Of a stretch of DNA of 61,774 bases, positions 8,472 through 16,589 are shown piece after piece. This stretch comes from Lachnospiraceae bacterium (lineage in GTDB: Bacteria; Bacillota; Clostridia; Lachnospirales; Lachnospiraceae), in NCBI GenBank assembly GCA_022510525.1, contig JAFLTH010000005.1, positions 4,754 to 66,527 of the forward strand, written 5' to 3'. The position numbers and the translations under genes are program-made. How positions within the stretch are numbered: position 1 is the first letter of the stretch; the number at the start of each line of letters is the position of its first letter. A model generated the notes under the pieces. That model was not told the DNA's origin, made no database searches, and saw only the letters and a list, made by a program, of their open reading frames with translations.

Positions 8472-8502
8472 ATATTATGGCTGAATTATGTGGGAAATAT
8501 GC
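8472..8502 (-). promoter_or_regulatory. Candidate sporulation (sigma-E-like) promoter of the coat genes
   Basis: On the minus strand GCATATTT (8502-8495) matches the sigma-E -35 consensus KMATATTY exactly. It is followed by CATAATAT (8479-8472), close to the -10 consensus CATACAnT. The spacing is one base longer than usual. It is about 37 bp upstream of the first coat gene, which fits mother-cell expression. Confidence 0.5.
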
Positions 8503-8565
8503 AAAGAATTTCAAACAAACTCAAAAAATAACAACCGTTATAAAAATAAGATATTACAAACGGAC

Positions 8566-8703
8566 GAGGGGGAGGGACATATATTACTATGAAAGGCACG
8601 CTTGCGCTCCGACTCCGACGCAACGGTACTAAGCTCGAAAATACCTCGCTAAGTACCGGCGTCTGCATAGGGCCTTTCTTAGTAATATATGTCCCTCCCC
8701 CTC
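8566..8703. repeat. 138-bp palindromic element with nested inverted repeats
   Basis: Arms at 8566-8596 and 8673-8703 are 31-base inverted copies with one mismatch. They start GAGGGGGAGGGACATATATT. Inside, 8617-8634 and 8648-8663 form a second imperfect stem around CGGTACTTAGC. The element is GC-rich at its outer ends in an AT-rich surrounding, has no coding potential of its own, and shows no clear target-site duplication. It lies in the 8436-8908 gene-free stretch. The rest of that stretch holds the coat-gene promoter at 8472, and nothing recognisable was seen at 8704-8908. It resembles a MITE or other dispersed palindrome. Confidence 0.8.
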
Positions 8704-8908
8704 TGGGTATTGGAATGCTTCCATCAATAACAACTATTATTGATTAATTTATTTTTCATGACTTGCTTAATTATATCAATACTCGTAAATGTCAACTTAA
8801 TTCCCTAAAATTTTACTATTATCTATTTGGAATTACATGATACCTCATATGCTTAGCTTTAATATTAATAACTACCATTATTTGTTCAATGTCTTACATT
8901 ATTCCATT

Positions 8909-9271
8909 TTATTTCATATAAACAGCATCATTACGAGAAAGTAAGTATACACAATACTGATTCATACTGATACCTTCCCGTTTAGAATGTTCAGCTAATA
9001 ATTTATGCAGACTACGAGGTATTCTCAACTTAAACTGGCCGGAATAATCTTCAAGACTGTCTGGTTCCTGAATCTCAATGCCCTCCTCAAGTGCAGCTTC
9101 AAGCCATGCTCTTTTCGCGTCCAGTGCATTTGTAACTGCAGCCTCTACTGTTTCACCACAAGTAATGCAGCCCGGAAGGTCTGGATAAGATACCACAAAT
9201 CCACCTTCATCCTTATCTTCCACAATTTCCATCCTATATGACATCTCCAAATAATCATCAAGCGTCTTCAT
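8909..9271 (-). CDS. hicB: HicB family antitoxin
   Basis: From the ATG at 9271 the protein has 120 residues. The N-terminal partial RNase-H-like fold carries the HicB signature GFVVSYPDLPGCITCGET. The C-terminus (about 80-120) is a ribbon-helix-helix DNA-binding domain with LRIPRSLHKLLAEHSKREG. HicB binds and neutralises HicA and represses the operon. The frame is open 22 codons further upstream, but that part overlaps hicA with unrelated sequence. It overlaps the hicA stop by 14 bp. Confidence 0.88.
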   Translation of the reverse strand: MKTLDDYLEMSYRMEIVEDKDEGGFVVSYPDLPGCITCGETVEAAVTNALDAKRAWLEAALEEGIEIQEPDSLEDYSGQFKLRIPRSLHKLLAEHSKREGISMNQYCVYLLSRNDAVYMK

Positions 9272-9512
9272 TATTTTCGTCCTCACTTTCCACAATCTGC
9301 TTAACCATCTCAACATAAACTTTTTTAATCGGTTCATGCTTTGGTATTGTAATCGGCTGGCATCCCGATTTTCTGAATGTGTAATGACTGCTACCGCTTT
9401 TCGGTGAATTCATTTCATATCCATAACTCTCTAAAACTTTGCGTAACTCTTCAAAACGGAGGCCTTTAGATAATGAACATATACGTTTTAATAGTTTATC
9501 CCATTTTGACAT
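9258..9512 (-). CDS. hicA: HicA family mRNA interferase toxin
   Basis: This 84-residue protein has the dsRBD-like HicA fold. It has KVLESYGYE early and the catalytic-histidine motif SGSSHYTFRK around residue 43, then ITIPKHEPIKK. HicA cleaves mRNA when it is not bound by HicB. The protein is slightly longer than typical at both ends. The gene order toxin then antitoxin is the classic hicAB order. No good Shine-Dalgarno sequence precedes the ATG, which suggests low translation. The catalytic histidine is present, so the toxin looks intact. Confidence 0.87.
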   Translation of the reverse strand: MSKWDKLLKRICSLSKGLRFEELRKVLESYGYEMNSPKSGSSHYTFRKSGCQPITIPKHEPIKKVYVEMVKQIVESEDENNEDA

Positions 9513-9532
9513 TTCAAATACATCTTACCTTT

Positions 9533-9561
9533 ATTATATTTGGTGTCGTATTTGGTGTCAA
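9533..9561 (-). promoter_or_regulatory. hicAB promoter with overlapping direct-repeat operator
   Basis: On the minus strand a consensus TTGACA (9561-9556) and TATAAT (9538-9533) are spaced by 17 bases, about 20 bp in front of hicA. The spacer and -35 carry two copies of GACACCAAATA with a 12-bp period. A repressor bound there would block polymerase, so this is a likely HicB (or HicAB) operator. Promoter assignment is strong; the operator role is inferred. Confidence 0.75.
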
Positions 9562-9578
9562 TTATTTTATATTAAATA

Positions 9579-9606
9579 TTCCCCACCGACATAAGCCAGT
9601 GGGGAA
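9579..9606 (-). terminator. Terminator downstream of the flippase gene
   Basis: TTCCCCAC and GTGGGGAA form an 8-bp GC-rich stem about 30 bp after the stop of the leftward gene at 9636, followed by an AT-rich stretch. It separates that gene from the hicAB promoter. Confidence 0.7.
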
Positions 9607-9635
9607 CATTTACATACTATACCATTTATATCCCG

Positions 9636-11270
9636 CTATTTCAGTAGATGTACCTTCTTTGCCACCCTAACTAATAGTTCCCCTTTAGGCAGAGTCTTAA
9701 GCTCGGCTTCGTTTACTACTCCAAGTTCTATTATCATAACAAAATAAATAACACCCGCTATTCCCATTGCTACCAACAATGATATTCTGTTCATCCGGAT
9801 AAAATAGTAAATCGCATTATAGGATGCGAATGCGGCAACTCCCATACATGCTGCTGCTATCAGGGGTTTTAGGTAGGTTTTCATAATGTCTTCTTTGTAT
9901 TGCAGGTATTTTTTGACTGAAATATGATTTAGCAGGCACATCATGAAGGAATAGGCAATATTGGCGCCTGCCAGGGCGTATAGGTCCAGTTTGGTGTATA
10001 GCAGAAGGAGTATCAGGATGATTACCTGTACTATTAATGCAATAACTGAGTGTATTACCGGAATATTGACTTTTCCGATGCCTTGCAGCACTGCATTGGA
10101 AAGGGTGGACAGGCCGTAGAGGATCACGGTGACGGACAGCACCATTAGAATACTGGCTGCGGTATCGAGGGCTTCTTTCTGGGGATATATGAATTGTACT
10201 ACCGGTTTGGAGAGTACAAGCAGTCCTACCGCCGAAGGGATTGCGATTAACATGGTCATCCAGGTTGCCTGGCGTACCTTGTGGCGGGTTTCGTCTTCAT
10301 TATGGACTGCAAAAGTTGCGGATATCGACGGTATGGAGGCTGAAGACATGGCAGAAGCAATCGCTATGGGGATATTTACTATGGAAATCGCCTGTGTGGC
10401 AAAAATTCCGTATTTTATTACTACCAATGACTCGTCCATCCCTGCGGCGTCTATCATAATGTGCTGATAAATGTACATATTTACGACAGTGGAGCAGTTA
10501 TATACGAAGGTACTCAGAATGAATGGGGTAACAGTTGTTATTATTACCTTAAAGATTTCTCCGTAGCTTTCGGTAAGAGGTGTCTTGTCTCTTTTTATCC
10601 TTTTATCTATTATGTCTTTATTGAGGCGGTACATTCCAAACATAAATAAAAGCGCTATAAGCACACCGACGCCTGTCCCAATGGCGCTGCCTGAGGCACC
10701 GTAGACTGCTTTCGTGGTTTCGTCCCTGTCTGAGACCATACCTATCAGCAGATATGCCGCAAGTATACTTATTCCTGCATTAAAAATCTGTTCAAGAATC
10801 TGTGAAATAGAGGTATGAACCATGGTTCTATGCGCCTGAAAATATCCTCTAAGGACACCCAGCAGTCCCGAAAAGAATATGGTCGGAGCAAATACGCGCA
10901 GTACAGGCGTAGCATTATCCACTTTTACCAGATAAGAAGCTCCGAAAAATGTGATTAAAGAGGCTATGCCGCCCACCACAATTACATAAATCAGAGCGCA
11001 CTGAAATACCCTCTGGGCATTTCGATATTCCTTATAAGCCAAGCGCTGCGCAATGACTTTTGAAATGGCAGAGGGTATGCTATACGAAGAAACCAGTAAA
11101 ATTATGGTATAAATATTGATTGCACTGCTATAATAGCCGTTTCCTTCAAGACCGATTATACTGGTCAGCGGACTGCGGTATAACAGGCCTATTATTTTTA
11201 CAATAATGCCGGCTGCCGCCAGGATTCCGGCCTGAAGCACAAAGCTATCTTTCTTCTTCTGTTGTGCCAT
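9636..11270 (-). CDS. MOP-superfamily flippase of the YtgP/SpoVB (MurJ-like) type
   Basis: The 544-residue protein has about 14 hydrophobic helices across its whole length. It opens with a short basic stretch then SFVLQAGILAAAGIIVKIIGLLYR, typical of the SpoVB/YtgP group. Members export lipid-linked cell-wall precursors: YtgP (also called Amj partner MurJ) acts in vegetative growth and SpoVB in spore cortex synthesis. Sequence alone does not tell me which of the two roles applies. It lies 21 bp downstream of glgA and could share its transcript. Confidence 0.85.
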   Translation of the reverse strand: MAQQKKKDSFVLQAGILAAAGIIVKIIGLLYRSPLTSIIGLEGNGYYSSAINIYTIILLVSSYSIPSAISKVIAQRLAYKEYRNAQRVFQCALIYVIVVGGIASLITFFGASYLVKVDNATPVLRVFAPTIFFSGLLGVLRGYFQAHRTMVHTSISQILEQIFNAGISILAAYLLIGMVSDRDETTKAVYGASGSAIGTGVGVLIALLFMFGMYRLNKDIIDKRIKRDKTPLTESYGEIFKVIITTVTPFILSTFVYNCSTVVNMYIYQHIMIDAAGMDESLVVIKYGIFATQAISIVNIPIAIASAMSSASIPSISATFAVHNEDETRHKVRQATWMTMLIAIPSAVGLLVLSKPVVQFIYPQKEALDTAASILMVLSVTVILYGLSTLSNAVLQGIGKVNIPVIHSVIALIVQVIILILLLLYTKLDLYALAGANIAYSFMMCLLNHISVKKYLQYKEDIMKTYLKPLIAAACMGVAAFASYNAIYYFIRMNRISLLVAMGIAGVIYFVMIIELGVVNEAELKTLPKGELLVRVAKKVHLLK

Positions 11271-11291
11271 GTTGAAATTCCATCCTTATTA

Positions 11292-12737
11292 TCAACCAAT
11301 CAGCCAGTCATACATTTCCTGATATTTTTTAGCGGATACGTGCCATGAGAAATCTGCTGACATAGCACGGTCAACTATCTTATTCCATTCTCTCTTTTTA
11401 TCATAATATATTGATTCTGCATAACGAATCGTACTTAACATCTCGTGTGCATTATAATTCACAAAACTAAAGCCCGTACCGGTACTTTCATATTCGTTAT
11501 AAGGCTGAACGGTATCCTTCAGACCGCCTGTTTCACGCACAATCGGCACAGTTCCGTAACGAAGTGACATCAACTGGCTTAAACCGCAGGGTTCAAACAA
11601 CGACGGCATCAGGAATGCATCACTTGCCGCATATATCTTATGGGACAAAGCGTCTGAATAATAAATGTTGGCGGATACTTTACCATGATATTTCCAGTCA
11701 AAATGACGGAACATATTTTCATACTGTTCCTCACCGGTTCCAAGTGCAACAATCTGTACATTATCATTGCAAAGTTCATCCATAACATATGCTATTAAAT
11801 CGAAACCTTTTTGGCCGGTCAGTCTTGAGACAATACCTATCATCATTGTCTTGTCATCCTGTGTAAGACCAAGCTCAGCCTGCAGTGCACGCTTGTTTTT
11901 AATTTTTTCCTTGCGAAAATTCACTGCATTATAATTGAATTCTATATTTGAGTCTGTTTCAGGATTAAACTCTTCATAATCAATTCCGTTAACTATACCG
12001 CGCAGGTCGTTTGCTCTTGCACAAAGTAAGCCGTTCAGACCCTCACCGTAAAATGCTGTTTTAATTTCTTCAGCATATGTATCACTTACCGTTGTAATTG
12101 CGTCCGAATAAACCAGACCGCCTTTTAACAGGTTGGCATCCTTGTAAGCCTCCAGTTTGTCGGCTGTAAAGAAATAGTTCGGAAGTCCGGTAATCTCCTG
12201 TACCTCTTTAACTCCCCACTTACCCTGGAATTTCAGGTTATGTATAGTCATTACGGTCTTGATACCGCGATAAAACTCTCCGCCCTGGAATCTTTCTTTT
12301 AAATATACCGGAATAAGTCCTGTCTGCCAGTCGTGGCAGTGGATTAAATCGGGCTTGAAATCAATTACCGGAAGTATGGATAACGCAGCTTTACAGAAGT
12401 AAGCATATTTTTCAATCTCAAAGAGCGCATTATCGCCATATGGCTTAAATCCGTTAAAAAAAGATTCATTATCAACAAAATAGTATTTAATTCCGTCTAC
12501 CTCTGCCTCAAGAATACCCACATACTCATTTCTCCAATGAAAGTCCATATAAAAATGTGTCTTATATTGCAGCAGATCTTTCATCTTCTGTGACATACAG
12601 GTATATTTGGGAAGAATTACTCTTACATCAAAAAACTCCTTATCAATACATTTGGGCAGCGAACCGACAACATCAGCCAATCCGCCGGTTTTGATAAACG
12701 GAACACCCTCAGATGCAACAAATAAAATCTTCTTCAT
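11292..12737 (-). CDS. glgA: Glycogen synthase (ADP-glucose type, GT5)
   Basis: GlgA transfers glucose from ADP-glucose to growing glycogen. The start at 12737 gives 481 residues beginning MKKILFVASEGVPF. The ADP-glucose-binding KTGGL is at residues 16-20, and the C-terminal GT-B domain has FEPCGLSQL. An ATG five codons upstream lies inside the GGAGGG ribosome-binding site, so it was rejected. No other glycogen genes are adjacent. The neighbours are the spo0A remnant upstream and a flippase downstream. Confidence 0.95.
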   Translation of the reverse strand: MKKILFVASEGVPFIKTGGLADVVGSLPKCIDKEFFDVRVILPKYTCMSQKMKDLLQYKTHFYMDFHWRNEYVGILEAEVDGIKYYFVDNESFFNGFKPYGDNALFEIEKYAYFCKAALSILPVIDFKPDLIHCHDWQTGLIPVYLKERFQGGEFYRGIKTVMTIHNLKFQGKWGVKEVQEITGLPNYFFTADKLEAYKDANLLKGGLVYSDAITTVSDTYAEEIKTAFYGEGLNGLLCARANDLRGIVNGIDYEEFNPETDSNIEFNYNAVNFRKEKIKNKRALQAELGLTQDDKTMMIGIVSRLTGQKGFDLIAYVMDELCNDNVQIVALGTGEEQYENMFRHFDWKYHGKVSANIYYSDALSHKIYAASDAFLMPSLFEPCGLSQLMSLRYGTVPIVRETGGLKDTVQPYNEYESTGTGFSFVNYNAHEMLSTIRYAESIYYDKKREWNKIVDRAMSADFSWHVSAKKYQEMYDWLIG

Positions 12738-12837
12738 GAAATAACCCTCCAAAATACTCTTCTTAAATGAAAGCCATAAGGCCTGCGTTTATTATAACTC
12801 ATTTTGGGATGTAATAAAAGGATTATTTTCCAATATA

Positions 12838-13362
12838 TCAATATAAATTACGGTACTGAAGACGTATTTTATCGGCAATCAGGGCAATAAACTCTGAATT
12901 TGTCGGCTTTCCTTTGCCGGTATTAATTGTGTATCCGAACAATGCATCCAGTGTTTCCATTTTGCCTCTTGACCATGCTACTTCAATGGCGTGTCTTATG
13001 GCACGCTCCACTCTGCTCGGAGTAGTCTGGTATTTGCCTGCAATCGTAGGGTACAAAATCTTGGTAATTGAGCCTAACATTTCGACATCCTCTACTGACA
13101 TCATAATTGCTTCGCGCAGATATTGATATCCTTTGATATGCGCAGGTACTCCTATTTCATGTATCATATTAGTGACGTCCCGCTCCAGATCATGTGTCGT
13201 ATCCGGCCTGGATGCTGCCTTTATTTCCTCAACATTATTATCGTTCCTGCTTGACGGCACCGTTATCATAATCTGAAATTCTTTGTCTCCATTCATCAGA
13301 TTATTCAGTATCTGATACACATTTTCGTTGTCTCTGGTTACAGTTAAATTTAATTGTTCCAT
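12838..13362 (-). CDS. spo0A: Spo0A with a truncated receiver domain
   Basis: Residues ~70-174 are an excellent Spo0A C-terminal effector domain: [47 protein letters not shown] and [14 protein letters not shown] are family hallmarks. The first ~35 residues ([18 protein letters not shown]) still resemble the start of a receiver domain. The rest, including the phosphoacceptor aspartate and the switch residues, is missing. The protein is 174 residues instead of about 260-270. The acidic pocket DD(N) has also become TRDN. The start is fixed by GGAGG six bases before ATG 13362. Only 154 bp separate it from spoIVB, too little to hide the missing ~90 codons. The location after spoIVB is the normal spo0A locus. 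Confidence 0.88.
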   Translation of the reverse strand: MEQLNLTVTRDNENVYQILNNLMNGDKEFQIMITVPSSRNDNNVEEIKAASRPDTTHDLERDVTNMIHEIGVPAHIKGYQYLREAIMMSVEDVEMLGSITKILYPTIAGKYQTTPSRVERAIRHAIEVAWSRGKMETLDALFGYTINTGKGKPTNSEFIALIADKIRLQYRNLY

Positions 13363-13416
13363 AGATATCCTCCAATCAGTTTCCCCATTATCCTGCAGAT
13401 TTCCCACAATTTTTTT

Positions 13417-13477
13417 AGGAAATAACAAGTTTCCTTTTATTTCCATTTTATGCTAGTAATATTATAAACAATGCTAG
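13417..13477 (-). promoter_or_regulatory. Inverted and direct repeats in front of spo0A
   Basis: The 154-bp gap between spoIVB and spo0A contains a perfect AGGAAA-7-TTTCCT palindrome (13417-13435). It also holds two ATGCTAG copies 21 bp apart (13450-13456 and 13471-13477) around an AT-rich TATAAT-like segment. These could be operator and promoter elements. No convincing 0A box or sigma-H promoter was seen. Confidence 0.35.
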
Positions 13478-13516
13478 GGTTCCATGGAATATTTAGGCAT
13501 CGCATTAAATTTTATG

Positions 13517-14788
13517 TTACTGCACCAGCATGTTCTCGATAAAAATGCCGTATCCGCTGGTGGCATCCTGCACAAGCACATGAGTAACCGCACCGACCAG
13601 CTTACCGTTTTGGATAATGGGGCTTCCGCTCATTCCCTGAATTATGCCGCCTGTGAGGGTTAAAAGTTCCTCGTCCGTAATTTTTATAACCAGACCTCTG
13701 TTAACATTGTCATTTTCAAGATGAAGTTCCTCAATTTCAATATCATAGAACTTAGGTTCGCCTGTGACAGAGCAGATGATTTTAGCCGGACCGGTTTCCA
13801 CCTCCTGTTTTAAGGCAATCGGAATTGGTTCATAGACTTTATTCGCTGCTATTTCCTCCCCACATATACCAAAGATTCCTTCCGGGGTGTTTTTGGTTAT
13901 CTCACCGATGACGTTATCGCTCTCATATTCAATATATCCGGTCAATTCGCCGGGAGAACCGTCTTTTCCTCTTGTAATTCCTATAATTTCGGTTTTATAT
14001 AAGGTTCCTTCCTCAAGCTGCATAAGCGTTGAAGTGTCTATATCATTAATTCCATGTCCGAGTGCCCCAAAGGTGTTATTTTCATCAATATATGTCAAAG
14101 TACCAATGCCCTGTGCATTGTCTCTGATCCATATACCAAGTTTCCATTCACCGTTTTGATTACTTTCAGGTTTTACTTTTACTTCGGTAATCTCTTCATT
14201 ACGGTTGATACTCATTATCATTTCTCCGCCTTCGGAAGTCTCTACCATTGAGATAAACTGCTTCTTATTTTCAACTTTTTCTCCATTTACATTAAGAATA
14301 TAGTCTCCGGCCTGAAGAATGTAGTTGGCAGGGGAAACCGTATCTCCGTTTTGATTTTTAAATTCTCCTATTCCGACAACCAAAACTCCCTCCGTCTTTA
14401 CATAGATTCCGATGGGAAGACCTGAGGGACTCAGCATTTTATCCTGAATAACCTGAATATCTACGCTTTTATACGGAAAAATCCCAAAAAGCTTCAAATT
14501 CATTATATAGTGGTCGATTTGATTTGCCTTGAGCGTTACTCCTTTTGTAAAGTCCACATGCAGGCTTTGTACCTGTGTGGAAAGACTTTCCACTGCCTCA
14601 CCCTGATATATTTCTCCGGAGGCCGGTACATGAAAATCCAGCTGCTGTTCCACCCCTGCACGTATTTTTATTGTAGATGGTACCTTTTTCCAGTAGTCCA
14701 TGTACACTGCCGTTAAAAGAGTCACAACGGATGCAGTAAGAAATATATATAAAAATCTGCGATAATTTTTTATTTTATATTCACTCAT
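13517..14788 (-). CDS. spoIVB: SpoIVB serine peptidase (S55 family)
   Basis: SpoIVB is secreted from the forespore and starts the signal that activates pro-sigma-K processing by cleaving SpoIVFA. The 423-residue protein has an N-terminal membrane anchor (about residues 12-28), a PDZ domain (about 130-200) and the S55 peptidase domain. That domain carries the conserved LGHGIND and the nucleophile motif GMSGSP (S387). Length is normal. It lies between recN and spo0A as in all spore formers. The terminator at 14821 separates it from recN, so it likely has its own promoter. Confidence 0.93.
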   Translation of the reverse strand: MSEYKIKNYRRFLYIFLTASVVTLLTAVYMDYWKKVPSTIKIRAGVEQQLDFHVPASGEIYQGEAVESLSTQVQSLHVDFTKGVTLKANQIDHYIMNLKLFGIFPYKSVDIQVIQDKMLSPSGLPIGIYVKTEGVLVVGIGEFKNQNGDTVSPANYILQAGDYILNVNGEKVENKKQFISMVETSEGGEMIMSINRNEEITEVKVKPESNQNGEWKLGIWIRDNAQGIGTLTYIDENNTFGALGHGINDIDTSTLMQLEEGTLYKTEIIGITRGKDGSPGELTGYIEYESDNVIGEITKNTPEGIFGICGEEIAANKVYEPIPIALKQEVETGPAKIICSVTGEPKFYDIEIEELHLENDNVNRGLVIKITDEELLTLTGGIIQGMSGSPIIQNGKLVGAVTHVLVQDATSGYGIFIENMLVQ

Positions 14789-14820
14789 TACGATTAATTC
14801 CCTTCTGACTAATTACATAA

Positions 14821-14853
14821 AAAAAGAACATACATCATAAGTATGTCCTTTTT
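14821..14853 (-). terminator. Terminator after recN
   Basis: A 13-base stem (AAAAAGAACATAC with GTATGTCCTTTTT, one G/T pair) around a short loop lies 28 bp past the recN stop. T-rich sequence follows on the leftward strand. It uncouples recN from spoIVB. Confidence 0.75.
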
Positions 14854-14880
14854 ATTATGTGATAAATCTAAAATTTTAAT

Positions 14881-16566
14881 TTAATATTGCTTTGATTTTG
14901 TTGCCAATTCTTTCATCTCTTTTGCATTATTAATGACATTCTCCGTAATTTCGGCGCCTCCAAGCATTCTTGCAAGCTCTTCTATACTCTTATTTTCATC
15001 CAGCTCACATATCTGCGTTGTGGTTCGTTCATCTTTTAACGATTTTTCGATTAAAAAATGAGTGTCGGCCATCGCCGCAATCTGAGGAAGATGAGTAATA
15101 CAGATGAGCTGGTGTTTTTGTCCGAGAATTCCCATTTTTTCAGAAACCTTCCAAGCGGTTTTGCCGCTTATGCCTGTATCAATTTCGTCAAAGATCAAAG
15201 TTTCAATCTCATCCTTATCCGCAAGTACCGTCTTGAGGGCAAGCATTATTCTGGACAATTCACCTCCGCTTGCAACCTGAGAAAGCGCACGCAGCTCCTC
15301 TCCGGGATTGGTGGATATCATAAAAGCTGTCTGGTCATAACCGCCTGCCCCGATTCTATCCTCCGAAGAATCCACTCTGATTTCAAACTCAACATCTATA
15401 AAATTCAAGTCTATCAATGCCTTTTTCATAGAGTCGGCAAGATTGGCAGCGCTGCTTTTGCGTATTGACGATACTTCGGCACATAATTTAAGAAGCTCTG
15501 TTTTTAATTTATTTTCTTTTTGCTGCAATTTTTGCCTGTACTCATCAAAATTTTGGTACATTTTCAGTTTTTCCTGCAGTTTTTCGTAATATACAAGGAT
15601 ATCTTCAATTGAGTTCCCATATTTTGACTTAAGATGATTGATGACATCCAGTCTTTTTTCAACCTGATCTAAGAGCTTGGCATCAAAGCCTGCCTCGGAA
15701 AGATAGTCTGCGGCAGCCCTGTTATAATCATTAAGTAAGCTGTCAATATCAAGCAGCTGTTTCTCAAATTCCTGCAACGCCTCATCAAAAGAAACGATGG
15801 AACGTATTTCTTTTATCGCCCTTCCGATAGCATCTCCGGCACCTCCGTTGTCATATCCGCTCATCCGGTGGGATATTGACATTGCTTCCTGTATTTTTTG
15901 TCCGTTTATAAGCTTCTGATAAGATTTCTGAAGCTCTTCATCCTCTCCTACTATAAGTTTAGCTTCCTCTATTTCGGCAGCCTCGAATTCGGCAAGTGAA
16001 ACTTCCCGTTTTCTGGTTTCTTCATCCACATCATTCAATAACAGCTGTTTTTCTATTTCTTTGTACTGTTCATAACATTCTTTGAGCGCCTTCTTTTTTT
16101 CAAATAAGGTTTCTCCGGAATAATCGTCCAGTATTTCCAGTTGCTTTAGATGTGAAAGCAGAGACTGATGTTCATGCTGACCATGTATATCTATCAGAAT
16201 TTCAGCCAGTGCTTTAAGCTGTTTGGCACTGACTGTCTCTCCGCATACTTTGCATATAGATTTACCGGCCATTATCCTCCTTTGAAGGATTATAGTGCCA
16301 TCATCTTCTATTTGAAGCTCCATCTGCCGTATCCTGGCCAACTGCTCTTCTTTTTCCACCTGAAAAACCAGTTCAACCAAAGCATAATCTGCTCCGGTAC
16401 GTATCATTTCTCTGTCAGCCTTAGCTCCAAGGGCAAGGTTAACAGAACCTATTATGATGGATTTACCGGCTCCGGTCTCCCCTGTCATTATGTTTAAACC
16501 GTTTCCAAAATACACTTCGGTTTCATCAATTAATGCAAGATTTTTCACATGCAGGCTTATTAACAT
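14881..16566 (-). CDS. recN: DNA repair protein RecN
   Basis: RecN is an SMC-like ATPase that gathers DNA ends during double-strand break repair. The 561-residue protein has the Walker A GETGAGKS at residues 29-36, a long central coiled coil (about 150-380), an SMC-type signature near LSQVASGGELSRIMLA, and the Walker B region IFDEIDTGISG. Length is normal. It follows nadK by 23 bp. The arginine repressor gene that often sits between nadK and recN is absent here. Confidence 0.95.
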   Translation of the reverse strand: MLISLHVKNLALIDETEVYFGNGLNIMTGETGAGKSIIIGSVNLALGAKADREMIRTGADYALVELVFQVEKEEQLARIRQMELQIEDDGTIILQRRIMAGKSICKVCGETVSAKQLKALAEILIDIHGQHEHQSLLSHLKQLEILDDYSGETLFEKKKALKECYEQYKEIEKQLLLNDVDEETRKREVSLAEFEAAEIEEAKLIVGEDEELQKSYQKLINGQKIQEAMSISHRMSGYDNGGAGDAIGRAIKEIRSIVSFDEALQEFEKQLLDIDSLLNDYNRAAADYLSEAGFDAKLLDQVEKRLDVINHLKSKYGNSIEDILVYYEKLQEKLKMYQNFDEYRQKLQQKENKLKTELLKLCAEVSSIRKSSAANLADSMKKALIDLNFIDVEFEIRVDSSEDRIGAGGYDQTAFMISTNPGEELRALSQVASGGELSRIMLALKTVLADKDEIETLIFDEIDTGISGKTAWKVSEKMGILGQKHQLICITHLPQIAAMADTHFLIEKSLKDERTTTQICELDENKSIEELARMLGGAEITENVINNAKEMKELATKSKQY

Positions 16567-16589
16567 ATTAATCTCCCATTCTTGCGATA

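Noticed and set aside
8429-8632. 67-codon plus-strand frame running into the palindrome
   Set aside because: No ribosome-binding site or family-like sequence, and it crosses the coat promoter and palindrome arm.
13363-13516. Frameshifted receiver domain of Spo0A in another frame
   Set aside because: The gap is only 154 bp and no receiver-like sequence was found in any frame there or within spoIVB.
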